NCBI RefSeq assembly: GCF_001618425.1
Contig: NZ_BDCU01000043.1
Location: 1-34,604, forward strand
Origin: Nocardia fusca NBRC 14340
GTDB lineage: Bacteria > Actinomycetota > Actinomycetes > Mycobacteriales > Mycobacteriaceae
Direction of reading: 5' to 3'
Length of the DNA stretch: 34,604 nt
Both the position numbers and the translations under genes were made by a program. This document shows, piece after piece, positions 22,812-30,591 of the stretch. Positions within the stretch are counted from its first letter, which is position 1; the number at the start of each line of letters is the position of its first letter. The notes beneath the pieces were generated by a model. The model saw only the letters and a list, made by a program, of their open reading frames with translations. It had not been told where the DNA came from and did not search any database.

Positions 22812-24374
22812 TCACCGGCTGCGGCGGCTCTTCTTACGCGGGGGCGGCAGAAGTCCCTCGGCCCGGAGACGGGCCGCGTGTTCGGCGAGCGCTTCCACCA
22901 GCGGGCCCACCTGTGCGACCTCCGGCTGCACATCGACGCGCAGGCCGAACTCCACCGCGGTCTCGGCGGTTTTCGGGCCGATGCAGGCCACGATTGTGCG
23001 AGCGTGCGGTTTACCGGCGATACCGACCAGATTGCGGACCGTGGAGCTCGAGGTGAACAGCACGGCGTCGAAGCCGCCGGTCTTGATCATCTCGCGGGTT
23101 TCCGCGGGCGGCGGCGAGGCCCGAACGGTGCGGTAGGCGGTGACATCGTCGATCTCCCAGCCGCGTTCGCGCAGTCCTTCGGCCAGGGTCTCGGTGGCGA
23201 TATCCGCACGCGGCAACAGGACCCGGTTCACCGGATCGAATACGTCGTCGTAGGGCGGGAAGTCGGCGAGCAGGCCGAGCGAGGACTGTTCCCCGCTGGG
23301 CAGCAGTTCCGGGTTGATCCCGAAGGAACGCACCTTCTCGGCGGTGGCCTCGCCGACACAGGCGATCTTCACGCCCGAGAACGCACGGGCGTCGAGACCG
23401 AATTCGGCGAACTTCTCCCAGACCGCGCGGACGGCGTTGGTTGAGGTGAAGATCACCCACTGGTAGCGACCGTCCACCAGACCCTTGACCGCGCGTTCCA
23501 TCTGGGCGGGGCTGCGCGGCGGTTCCACCGCGATGGTCGGCACTTCCTTGGGGATGGCGCCGTGGGTGACCAGCCGTTCGCTCATCTCGCCGGCCTGATC
23601 CTTGGTCCGCGGCACGAGCACGGTCCAGCCGTACAGCGCGCGCGACTCCCACCACGACATCTTCGACCGCTGCGCGACCGCCTTGCCGATGGTGACCACC
23701 AGCGGGCCGACCAGTTCGGAGGCGGCGCTGTTCAGGGTGGCCAGGGTGGCTTCGATGGTGCGCTGCTGGCGGGTGGTGCCGCGGACGGTGACCGCGACCG
23801 GGGTCTGCGGGGCCATGCCGTGTTCCACCAGGGCGCTCGCGGTTTCGGCCAGATGGCCGGAGGTGGCGTGCAACACCAGCGGTCCGGGCGCGGCGGCCAG
23901 GGCGGGCCAGTCCACTTCGCCACGCACATCGGCCTCGGTGTGACCGGAGCCCAGCGCGATACCGGCGTAGCTGGGCACCGCCGAGCCCGACGGCAGCCCG
24001 GGCAGCACCTCGAAGACGATATGCGAGCGGGTGACCGTGGTGACCTCGGCGATCACCGCGTCGGTGGTGAGCGGATCACCGGAGACCACCCGCACCACGT
24101 CGTGGCCGGCTTTGGCCTCGGCGATCAGCGTTTTGGCGACCTCGGCGGGCTCACCGAGGGCGGGCCGGACATCGACCGAGCGCTCCCCGTCGGGTTCCGG
24201 TTCGACCTCGGTGCCGATCAGGGCGAGCACCCCGGCGTCCACATCGGGATCGGTGAACGCGAGGGTGGCCCGGCACAGCACTTCGCGCGATCGGGTGGTC
24301 AGCAATGCCGGGTCCCCCGGGCCCGACCCGACGAACAGGATCCGCCCCGGATGCTTCTTGCTGGCTCGACTCAT
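22812..24374 (-). CDS. hemD: Fused uroporphyrinogen-III methyltransferase / uroporphyrinogen-III synthase (HemD)
   Basis: A 520-residue two-domain protein. Residues ~10-240 are a tetrapyrrole-methylase (SUMT/CobA-like) domain, with FVGSGPGDPALLT (14-26) and VVRVVSGDP. Residues ~255-500 are uroporphyrinogen-III synthase, with WTVLVPRTKDQAGEMSERL, FTSTNAVRAVWEKF and FTSSSTVRNLVG. The synthase closes hydroxymethylbilane to uroporphyrinogen III. The methylase domain would divert it toward precorrin-2, although whether it is active in these fusions is not certain from sequence. A basic tail (PPPRKKSRRSR) ends the protein. ATG 24374 overlaps the hemC stop (ATGA). The fusion is normal for actinobacteria. 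Confidence 0.92.
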   Translation of the reverse strand: MSRASKKHPGRILFVGSGPGDPALLTTRSREVLCRATLAFTDPDVDAGVLALIGTEVEPEPDGERSVDVRPALGEPAEVAKTLIAEAKAGHDVVRVVSGDPLTTDAVIAEVTTVTRSHIVFEVLPGLPSGSAVPSYAGIALGSGHTEADVRGEVDWPALAAAPGPLVLHATSGHLAETASALVEHGMAPQTPVAVTVRGTTRQQRTIEATLATLNSAASELVGPLVVTIGKAVAQRSKMSWWESRALYGWTVLVPRTKDQAGEMSERLVTHGAIPKEVPTIAVEPPRSPAQMERAVKGLVDGRYQWVIFTSTNAVRAVWEKFAEFGLDARAFSGVKIACVGEATAEKVRSFGINPELLPSGEQSSLGLLADFPPYDDVFDPVNRVLLPRADIATETLAEGLRERGWEIDDVTAYRTVRASPPPAETREMIKTGGFDAVLFTSSSTVRNLVGIAGKPHARTIVACIGPKTAETAVEFGLRVDVQPEVAQVGPLVEALAEHAARLRAEGLLPPPRKKSRRSR

Positions 24375-25513
24375 CGGTTGTTCTCCATTGGACTGGGTTC
24401 GGTGAAGTCCGTGGCGGTGCTCGTTCCCGCGGCAGCGGCGCTCGGTTCCGCTGCGGCGGTGCTCGTTCCCACCGGGGTGGTGTTGTCTCCGGCTCTCGCG
24501 AGATCCGGTTCCGCGGTGCCGGGTTCGGCGGCGAGTAGCTCCTGCGCACCCAACTCCAGCAGTTCGCGGGCCAGTGCGCGGCCGAGTTCGGCGGCCTCGG
24601 CCGGTGCACCCACCGCCGAGGCCCGTATCACATCGGAACCGTCGAACGCGGCGGCACAGCCGCGCAGCGAGAGTTCCTCGACGATGCGCCCGTCGTCGTC
24701 CAGAGATTCGACGATTTCGGCGATCGCTCCGACGGGCGCGGTGCAGCCCGCCTCGAGTTCGGCGAGCAGTGCTCGTTCCGCGGTGACGGCCGTTCTGGTG
24801 GCGGCGTCATCGAGGACGGCGAGCAGCTCGATCAAATCTGTATCGGCGGTGCGGCATTCGACGGCCAGCGCACCCTGTGCGGGGGCCGGCAGCATCTGCA
24901 CGGGTTCCAGCGCTTCGGTGACGGCGTCCAGCCGGCCGATCCGGGCCAACCCGGCGCGGGCGACCACGACGGCGTCCAGTTCGCCTTCGGCGACCTGACG
25001 CAGCCGGGTGTCGAGGTTGCCGCGCAGCGGCCGGATCTCCAGGCCCAAGCCCAGTGCCAGCAGCTGCGCCACCCGGCGCGGCGCGGAGGTGCCGACCGTC
25101 GCGCCCGGCGGTAGCTCACCCAGCACCAGGCCGTCGCGGGCGACGAGCGCGTCGCGCGGGTCCTGGCGCGGCGGGACCGCGGCGAGCGCGAAACGGTCGT
25201 CGGCGGCGGTGGGTAGGTCCTTGTACGAGTGCACCGCGATATCGATGTTCCCGGCGGCGAGTTCGGCGCGCAGCGCGCTGGTGAACACGCCCACCCCGAT
25301 CTCCTGGACCGGGTCGGCGGACAGATCGCCCGGTGTTTCCACGATCACCAGCTCCGCCGGCTGCCCGGCCGCGATCAGTGCGTCCCGCACATCACCGGCC
25401 TGGGTACGCGCGAGCAGACTGCCGCGGGTGCCGATCCGCCACGGGCGCCGGCCCACTCCGGGCCCCCCGGCGCCCGCGACCGCTGCCGCGTCCGAGCCCT
25501 GCAGGATGGTCAT
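24371..25513 (-). CDS. hemC: Porphobilinogen deaminase / hydroxymethylbilane synthase (HemC)
   Basis: A 380-residue enzyme that polymerises four porphobilinogens. IGTRGSLLARTQ (27-38) opens the first domain, catalytic D99 lies in HSYKDLPT (95-102), and RPLRGNLDTRLR is substrate-contacting. C257 in ELEAGCTAPVGA carries the dipyrromethane cofactor. The conserved enzyme ends near residue 335. The remaining ~45 residues are an Ala/Ser/Thr/Glu-rich tail (TSTAAAEPS... TSTATDFTEPS), absent from most HemC proteins, encoded partly by a small DNA duplication. ATG 25513 overlaps the hemA stop (ATGA). About 25 disordered residues also precede the domain. Confidence 0.94.
   Translation of the reverse strand: MTILQGSDAAAVAGAGGPGVGRRPWRIGTRGSLLARTQAGDVRDALIAAGQPAELVIVETPGDLSADPVQEIGVGVFTSALRAELAAGNIDIAVHSYKDLPTAADDRFALAAVPPRQDPRDALVARDGLVLGELPPGATVGTSAPRRVAQLLALGLGLEIRPLRGNLDTRLRQVAEGELDAVVVARAGLARIGRLDAVTEALEPVQMLPAPAQGALAVECRTADTDLIELLAVLDDAATRTAVTAERALLAELEAGCTAPVGAIAEIVESLDDDGRIVEELSLRGCAAAFDGSDVIRASAVGAPAEAAELGRALARELLELGAQELLAAEPGTAEPDLARAGDNTTPVGTSTAAAEPSAAAAGTSTATDFTEPSPMENNR
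24411..24470. repeat. Short direct repeat within the hemC 3' end
   Basis: An 18-base sequence ending GGCGGTGCTCGTTCCC occurs at 24411-24428 and again at 24453-24470 with one difference, a 42-base (14-codon) period. On the coding strand it encodes the two GTSTA motifs in the HemC tail. It looks like a recent in-frame tandem duplication, partly decayed. Confidence 0.7.
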
Positions 25514-26937
25514 GTCGACTGCTCCTGTTCCTCGTCGTGGCCGCCGGGTGTGAAATCGTCGGCCAGGGCTACTTCGCCGTCCAGTCCCATCCAGCCGGCG
25601 CCGTTGTGTTCGGCTCGGCTGATCTCCATGGGCGCAGCGACCGCCTGGGCCGATCCGGGTGTCAGTTCGAACAGTTCGCGCAGCGCTTCGGCGTAGCTGT
25701 CGCCGCCGGGGGTGCTGGCCAGTTGTTTGACCCGCACCGTCGGCGCGTGCAGCAGTTTGTCCACCACCCGCCGCACGGTGCGGGCCACCTCGTCACGTTC
25801 GGGGTCGGCCAGCCGCGGCAGCCGCGAATCCAACCGCAGCAGTTCGGCCTCCACCACCTCGGCGGCGCGCTGGCGCAGCGCGGCGACGGTCGGCGTGACC
25901 TCGGCCATACGCTGTCCGGCCAGGTATTTGGCCAGTTCCTCGGCGACGATGGCGCGCGCGGCGGCGGTATCGCCGGCCGCGGCACCGGCGGCCGGGTCGT
26001 GCTGCAGAGTCTCGATATCGATCACCGTGACACCGGGCAGCCCCGCCACCGCGTGGTCCACATCCCGGGGTAGGCCCAGATCGCAGAACACCAGCGGGCG
26101 GCCCAGCCCGCGATCGGGGTCCGACAGCGCATTGTGCGCATCGGCCAGAGTGACCACCGCCCCCACCGCGCCGGTGCAGGTGACCACCACATCGGCCCCC
26201 GCCAGCGCGTCGGCGAGCCGGGACAGTTCATAGGCCTGCGCCGCCACGCCGTGCGACTCCGCGGTCGCGGCGAGCCGCTGCGCGCGTTCGATGGTGCGGT
26301 TGACCACGAGGATCCGCCCGATCCCGGCGCGGGCCAGATGCGCGACCGACAGACCGCCCATGGCGCCGGCGCCGATCACCGCCGCCGTACGACCGGCCAG
26401 CGGTCCGAGAACCGTGGTCGCCCGATCCAAGGCCACCGACACCACCGAGGCGCCGGCCCGGTCGATGCCGGTTTCCGAGTGCACCCGCTTACCGACGCGC
26501 AGCGCCTGCTGGGAGAGTTCGTGCAGTGTCCGGCCGACGGCCTGCTGGGCGTCGGCGGTGGTGTAGGCGCTGCGGATCTGGCTGAGTACCTGCTGCTCGC
26601 CGACCACCATCGAATCCAGGCCGCTGGCCACGGCGAAGAGATGCTCGGCGGCGGCCTCGCTGTAGCGCACGTAGGCGTGGCGGGTCAGTTCCGGCATCGG
26701 CAGCCCGGAATGGGCGGTCAGCAGCTCACCGACATCGGCCAGCCCGCCGTGGAACGCGTCGACCACTGCGTAGATCTCCACCCGGTTGCAGGTGGAGACG
26801 ATCATGGCTTCGGAGATATGGCTGGAGGCCAGCATGCGGTCGATCAACTTGGGCCGATCGGCATCGGTGATCGCCACCTTCTCCAACATCGCCACGGGCG
26901 CGCTGCGATGTGAGATCCCGACGAGAAGAACGCTCAT
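25510..26937 (-). CDS. hemA: Glutamyl-tRNA reductase (HemA)
   Basis: A 475-residue NADPH enzyme that reduces glutamyl-tRNA(Glu) to glutamate-1-semialdehyde, the committed and usually limiting step of heme synthesis. The catalytic cysteine is C50 in MIVSTCNRVEIYA. GISHRSAPV (7-15) lines the active site, and AAVIGAGAMGG (185-195) is the NADPH-binding loop. The C-terminal dimerisation helix region (RVVDKLLHAPTVRVKQL) is followed by about 60 extra residues ending in an acidic tail (DFTPGGHDEEQEQST). ATG 26937 overlaps the rex stop (ATGA). Direct placement behind rex matches the Streptomyces arrangement, where Rex links NADH level to heme supply. Confidence 0.96.
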   Translation of the reverse strand: MSVLLVGISHRSAPVAMLEKVAITDADRPKLIDRMLASSHISEAMIVSTCNRVEIYAVVDAFHGGLADVGELLTAHSGLPMPELTRHAYVRYSEAAAEHLFAVASGLDSMVVGEQQVLSQIRSAYTTADAQQAVGRTLHELSQQALRVGKRVHSETGIDRAGASVVSVALDRATTVLGPLAGRTAAVIGAGAMGGLSVAHLARAGIGRILVVNRTIERAQRLAATAESHGVAAQAYELSRLADALAGADVVVTCTGAVGAVVTLADAHNALSDPDRGLGRPLVFCDLGLPRDVDHAVAGLPGVTVIDIETLQHDPAAGAAAGDTAAARAIVAEELAKYLAGQRMAEVTPTVAALRQRAAEVVEAELLRLDSRLPRLADPERDEVARTVRRVVDKLLHAPTVRVKQLASTPGGDSYAEALRELFELTPGSAQAVAAPMEISRAEHNGAGWMGLDGEVALADDFTPGGHDEEQEQST

Positions 26938-27905
26938 GGTGTGACCACCGATCCCTTGCTGGTTGGCTCCGTTGCCGTATGCGAGGTCGTCTGGGCGGCC
27001 TGCGCCGCACAGTGGGACAGCCCGGCGGAGCCCGGCGTCGAATGCGCGGGCATCCGGCGAGCGATCCGGCCGGAGCCGTTCAGCGGGTGAGCGGACGGCA
27101 CGGCACTACCGGTTGCAACGCCGCCCGCGGTGGGATCGTTTGCCGCTCGGGGCGCGTTCTCCGCCACATCCGCGGTGTCCACGCCGTCGCCCGGGCCGGT
27201 GGCAGGCTCCTCCGGGTCGGCGTTGCGGACCCGCTCGAACGAGAGCATCTGCATCTCCACCGCCAGATCCACCCGGCGTAACTCGACGCCCGGCGGTGCG
27301 GTCAGCGGGCACAGCGCGAAACTCAGGATGGACTGCACCCCGGCGGCGACCAGTTCGTCGCATACCTGCTGGGCGGCGTCGTCGGGCACCGCGATCACCG
27401 CGATGGTCGGGCGCAGTACCGCGATACCGTCGGTGAGGCCGGCCGCGTCACGTACCCGCAGGCCCTCGACCTCGCGGCCGATCACCTCGGGGTCGTTGTC
27501 GAAGACCCCGACCACCGCGAAGCCGCGGCGCCGGAACCCGCGGTAGCCGACCAGCGCGCGGCCGAGATTGCCGGCGCCGACCAGGATCACCCGATGCCCA
27601 CCGGACAGCCCGAGCACATCTTCGATCCGGGCCCGCAGCCGCGCCACGTCGTAGCCCACACCGCGAACCCCGTTGGGGCCCAGGAAGGACAGGTCCTTAC
27701 GCAGCTTGGCGGAATTGACACCCGCCGCGACAGCCAGTTCCTCACTGGATACGATGGCCACACCGTCATCGGTCAGCAGGGCGAGCACCCGGAGATAGGT
27801 GGCCAGCCGCGCCACCGTAGCCTGGGGGATGCCCTTCTGCAGTGTGCGGGTGGTGACGTTGGGAGCATCGCCGGAGACGTCGCGCGTCTCATGGTGCTCT
27901 GTCAC
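26934..27905 (-). CDS. rex: Redox-sensing repressor Rex
   Basis: A 323-residue regulator that binds DNA when NAD+ is high and releases it when NADH rises. The winged helix spans residues 27-90 (PQATVARLATYLRVL... SAKLRKDLSFLGPNGVRGVGY). A Rossmann domain follows, with VILVGAGNLGRALVGY (G110-x-G-x-x-G115), FDNDPEVIG and a domain-swap region ending near EMQMLSFERV (about 226). About 97 further residues form an Ala/Pro/Gly-rich, apparently disordered tail not found in most Rex proteins. GTG 27905 has GAGGAG about 8-10 bases upstream. A Rex operator lies 159 bases upstream. It heads the operon rex-hemA-hemC-hemD-hemB-membrane protein. Confidence 0.94.
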   Translation of the reverse strand: MTEHHETRDVSGDAPNVTTRTLQKGIPQATVARLATYLRVLALLTDDGVAIVSSEELAVAAGVNSAKLRKDLSFLGPNGVRGVGYDVARLRARIEDVLGLSGGHRVILVGAGNLGRALVGYRGFRRRGFAVVGVFDNDPEVIGREVEGLRVRDAAGLTDGIAVLRPTIAVIAVPDDAAQQVCDELVAAGVQSILSFALCPLTAPPGVELRRVDLAVEMQMLSFERVRNADPEEPATGPGDGVDTADVAENAPRAANDPTAGGVATGSAVPSAHPLNGSGRIARRMPAHSTPGSAGLSHCAAQAAQTTSHTATEPTSKGSVVTP

Positions 27906-28063
27906 GTCCTGGCTCCTCGTCCGGGCCGAAGCGGCCCGGGTGCTCGGCGACCTCCGTTGCGGTCCATGCGCCGATGACGGGGTCGGATATGGGTTGATTC
28001 ACCTGCTACCGGCGGCCGGATACTCGCCCCGGCCTGCGGTTCGCGTGCCACCACCGTAACTGC

Positions 28064-28081
28064 TTGTGAACCCATGCACAA
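28064..28081. promoter_or_regulatory. Rex operator (ROP) upstream of rex-hem operon
   Basis: TTGTGAACCCATGCACAA differs from the symmetric consensus TTGTGAA-N4-TTCACAA at one conserved position. The outer arms TTGTG and CACAA are perfect. It lies in the 248-base gap between the glutaredoxin-like gene and rex, both on the minus strand, where the operon promoter must be. It suggests Rex represses its own operon, as in Streptomyces. I saw no second good match in the window. Confidence 0.75.
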
Positions 28082-28153
28082 AGTCGGTGAAATTCGCCTC
28101 ATTTTGTGTCGCGACCCGACCTTGTACGATCCCCGGCCGGAATTCGGACACTG

Positions 28154-28417
28154 TCAACGATTCAGATCGGCCCGCAACCGGGTCGCGTCCACATCGAAAT
28201 AACTGTGTTCCCGGCCGTCGAGCAGCACCACCGGCAGCCGGTCACCGTATTCGGCGCGCAGTCCGGGGTCGGTGCCGGCGACCGCATCCACATCCACGCT
28301 GCCGACCTCGATACCGAATTCCGCGCAGATCGCCCGCAGCTGTTCCAGGGCCCGCTCGCACAGACCGCAGCCGGCGCGGGTCAGCAGGGTCACCTCGTGC
28401 GTCGTCGAGTTCGTCAT
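28154..28417 (-). CDS. Glutaredoxin-like thiol protein
   Basis: An 87-residue single-domain thioredoxin-fold protein with the dithiol motif CGLC (17-20) in LLTRAGCGLCERALEQL. YGDRLPVVLLDGRE holds the cis-proline. It belongs to the short glutaredoxin family (DUF836-like). In an organism that presumably uses mycothiol it may act as a mycoredoxin-type reductase, but this is inference. ATG 28417 is chosen; a TTG at 28429 would add four residues. No obvious ribosome-binding site is present. It is divergent from serB (106-bp gap). M. tuberculosis has a similar small protein (Rv0508) just upstream of hemA. Confidence 0.85.
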   Translation of the reverse strand: MTNSTTHEVTLLTRAGCGLCERALEQLRAICAEFGIEVGSVDVDAVAGTDPGLRAEYGDRLPVVLLDGREHSYFDVDATRLRADLNR

Positions 28418-28523
28418 GACGCTATTCAACCCGCCGCGGACCGGACGCGGCGGGCTGTAGTGCGTCTCGGGGCAGCCGTCCGGTTACTGTGGACGTGATT
28501 CGCGCGAACAGGCGGAGGTACTG

Positions 28524-29546
28524 GTGCCGGAACGATCGAAGGTGGGGAAATCCGGGTTCATCGCGGGCCGGTTCGGGGAACTTCCGGTCCGATGGAATCT
28601 GGGCCCGCTCGGACAGGGCCTGTCCGAGCAGCTGGCGCGTATTTCGCGCAGCCCGTTCGGGCCCAGCGAAGAGGAGGTCCGCGCCAATGTCGCCGGTGAG
28701 GCCAGCGCGGATGCCGCACTGGCCCTGCAGGACGCCGAGCGGGCGGCCGTCGGCGCCCCGCCGGAGGTCCCGCGCGACCTCACCGCGGCGGCTTTTTTCG
28801 ACGTGGACAACACCATGGTGCAGGGCGCCTCGATCGTGCATTTCGCCCGAGGCCTGGCCGCGCGCAAATACTTTCGCAGTGCCGACCTGGTCGATATCGC
28901 GTGGAAGCAGGTGAAGTTCCGGATCACCGGCAAAGAGAGCAGCACCGATATGGCCACCGGTAAAGAGAAGGCGCTGGAATTCATCGCCGGGCGGTCCACC
29001 GCCGAACTCGCGGCACTCGGCGAGGAAATCTACGACGAGATCATCGCCGACAAGATCTGGCCCGGCACCCGCGCGCTGGCACAGATGCACCTCGACGCCG
29101 GTCAGCAGGTGTGGCTGGTGACCGCCACCCCCGTCGAACTCGCGCAGGTGATCGCCAAACGCCTCGGCTTGACCGGAGCCCTGGGCACCGTGGCCGAAAG
29201 TGTCGATGGAAAATTCACCGGCCGTCTGGTCGGCGATATCCTGCACGGCCTCGGTAAGGCGCACGCCGTCCGGGCCCTGGCCATCCGCGAGGGCCTCAAC
29301 CTCAAACGGTGCACCGCCTACTCCGACAGCCACAACGATGTGCCCATGCTGTCGCTCACCGGCACCGCGGTGGCGATCAACCCGGATTCCGATCTCCGCG
29401 AGGTCGCCAAGGCCCGCGGCTGGGAGATCCGCGATTTCCGCACCGGCCGAAAAGCCGCCAAGATCGGCGTACCCACCGCCCTCGCGCTGGGCGCCGCGGG
29501 CGGGGCGGTCGCCGCCGCGGTCACCCGCCGCAAGAGCGCACAGTGA
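28524..29546 (+). CDS. HAD-IB phosphatase, SerB1-like, with C-terminal membrane anchor
   Basis: A 340-residue protein. The HAD nucleophile motif is FFDVDNTMVQ (D93, D95, T97). VWLVTATP is motif II, and SDSHNDVPML is motif IV. About 85 residues precede the HAD domain, and a short hydrophobic Ala/Gly segment (VPTALALGAAGGAVAAAV) near the C-terminus is followed by basic residues, suggesting a membrane-proximal location. GTG 28524 follows GGCGGAGGTA with a 5-base spacer. It resembles M. tuberculosis SerB1 (Rv0505c). Phosphoserine phosphatase activity is the family annotation, but phospholipid or other phosphate substrates are equally possible for this anchored subfamily. It converges with the acyltransferase gene. 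Confidence 0.88.
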   Translation: MPERSKVGKSGFIAGRFGELPVRWNLGPLGQGLSEQLARISRSPFGPSEEEVRANVAGEASADAALALQDAERAAVGAPPEVPRDLTAAAFFDVDNTMVQGASIVHFARGLAARKYFRSADLVDIAWKQVKFRITGKESSTDMATGKEKALEFIAGRSTAELAALGEEIYDEIIADKIWPGTRALAQMHLDAGQQVWLVTATPVELAQVIAKRLGLTGALGTVAESVDGKFTGRLVGDILHGLGKAHAVRALAIREGLNLKRCTAYSDSHNDVPMLSLTGTAVAINPDSDLREVAKARGWEIRDFRTGRKAAKIGVPTALALGAAGGAVAAAVTRRKSAQ

Positions 29547-29547
29547 A

Positions 29548-29574
29548 GGTGGATGGCCGACCAGGCCACCCACC
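29548..29574. terminator. Hairpin between convergent serB-like and acyltransferase genes
   Basis: GGTGGATGGCC (29548-29558) and GGCCACCCACC (29564-29574) pair at 10 of 11 positions around a GACCA loop, with one A-C mismatch. It fills almost the whole 31-base gap between the two stop codons, so it can serve both directions. No U tract is present. Confidence 0.55.
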
Positions 29575-29577
29575 GAC

Positions 29578-30591
29578 TCACCCCATGAAGGCGTTGCGGC
29601 GTCTGACCAGCAGTTTGTAGAGGGTCTGCTGGATCGTTTCGCGGACCTGGTCGGTGACCTCGAACATGAGCATGGGGTCGTCGGCGTCCTCGGCCTGGTA
29701 CTCGGTGGTGCTGATCGGGGTACCGAACTCGATGTACCACTTCGAGGGCAGCGGGACCGCGCCCAGCGGGCCCAGATGCGGGAACGTGGGGGTCACCGGG
29801 AAGTAGGGCAGGCCGAGGAGCCGGGCCAGCGGCTTGATATCGGCGATTTTCGGATAGATCTCTTCGGACCCCACGATCGAGCACGGGATGATCGGTACTC
29901 CGGCGCGGACCGCCGCGGCGACGAATCCGCCGCGCCCGAATCGCTGCAGTTTGTACCGGTCGGCGTACTTCTTGCCGACACCCTTGAAACCTTCGGGGAA
30001 CACACCGGTGAGTTCGCCGGCGCTCAGCAGCCGTTCGGCGTCGGGGCGGCAGGCCAGGGTGTGGCCGGCTTTACGGGCCAGGGTGCCCAGCATGGGCATC
30101 TCGAACACCAGATCGGCGGCCAGCAGGCGCAGGGCACGCTGTTTGGCGTGGTGGTCGTGTACCGCGAGTTGCAGCATGAGCCCGTCGATGGGCACCGTGC
30201 CGGCGTGGTTGGCCACGATCAGGGCACCACCGACCTCGGGGACGTTCTCCATACCGCTGGTCTGCACCCGGAACCATTTGTCGGCCAGCGGGCGCAGGGC
30301 CGGCAGCAGTACCGATTCGAGTAGGTGCTCGTCGAAACCGAATTCGTCGACCTGGTAGTCGCCGGTGAGCCGGCGCCGGGCGAATTCGGCGGTACGCCCG
30401 ATCTGCCTGCCGAGGGCGTCGCGCATCAGATCGGTGACCGAGCGCGGCGCGGTGGGTGTGGGCGGGGTGAGACGGTCGGTCAGCGAGGTCACCGACCGGT
30501 CGGCAGAACCGGTCCAGTTACGTGTCGCGGGCCGTGGCCGCGGCACGGTAGCGAGGTCCTGCAGTCTGATGACTTTGGCGACGTCATTCAT
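29578..30591 (-). CDS. PlsC-like glycerolipid acyltransferase
   Basis: A 337-residue membrane-associated acyltransferase. The catalytic block is NHAGTVPIDG (128-137), a variant spacing of the usual NHX4D, as in the Rv0502 group. The phosphate-binding motif is GVFPEGFKGVGKKY (197-209), and VPIIPCSIVGSEE is block IV-like. It has about 100 N-terminal residues without clear homology and no strong membrane helix. ATG 30591 overlaps the stop of the epimerase gene (ATGA). It is probably involved in phospholipid or glycolipid acylation; the acceptor is unknown. The epimerase-acyltransferase pair is conserved, from memory, in M. tuberculosis (Rv0501-Rv0502). Confidence 0.88.
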   Translation of the reverse strand: MNDVAKVIRLQDLATVPRPRPATRNWTGSADRSVTSLTDRLTPPTPTAPRSVTDLMRDALGRQIGRTAEFARRRLTGDYQVDEFGFDEHLLESVLLPALRPLADKWFRVQTSGMENVPEVGGALIVANHAGTVPIDGLMLQLAVHDHHAKQRALRLLAADLVFEMPMLGTLARKAGHTLACRPDAERLLSAGELTGVFPEGFKGVGKKYADRYKLQRFGRGGFVAAAVRAGVPIIPCSIVGSEEIYPKIADIKPLARLLGLPYFPVTPTFPHLGPLGAVPLPSKWYIEFGTPISTTEYQAEDADDPMLMFEVTDQVRETIQQTLYKLLVRRRNAFMG

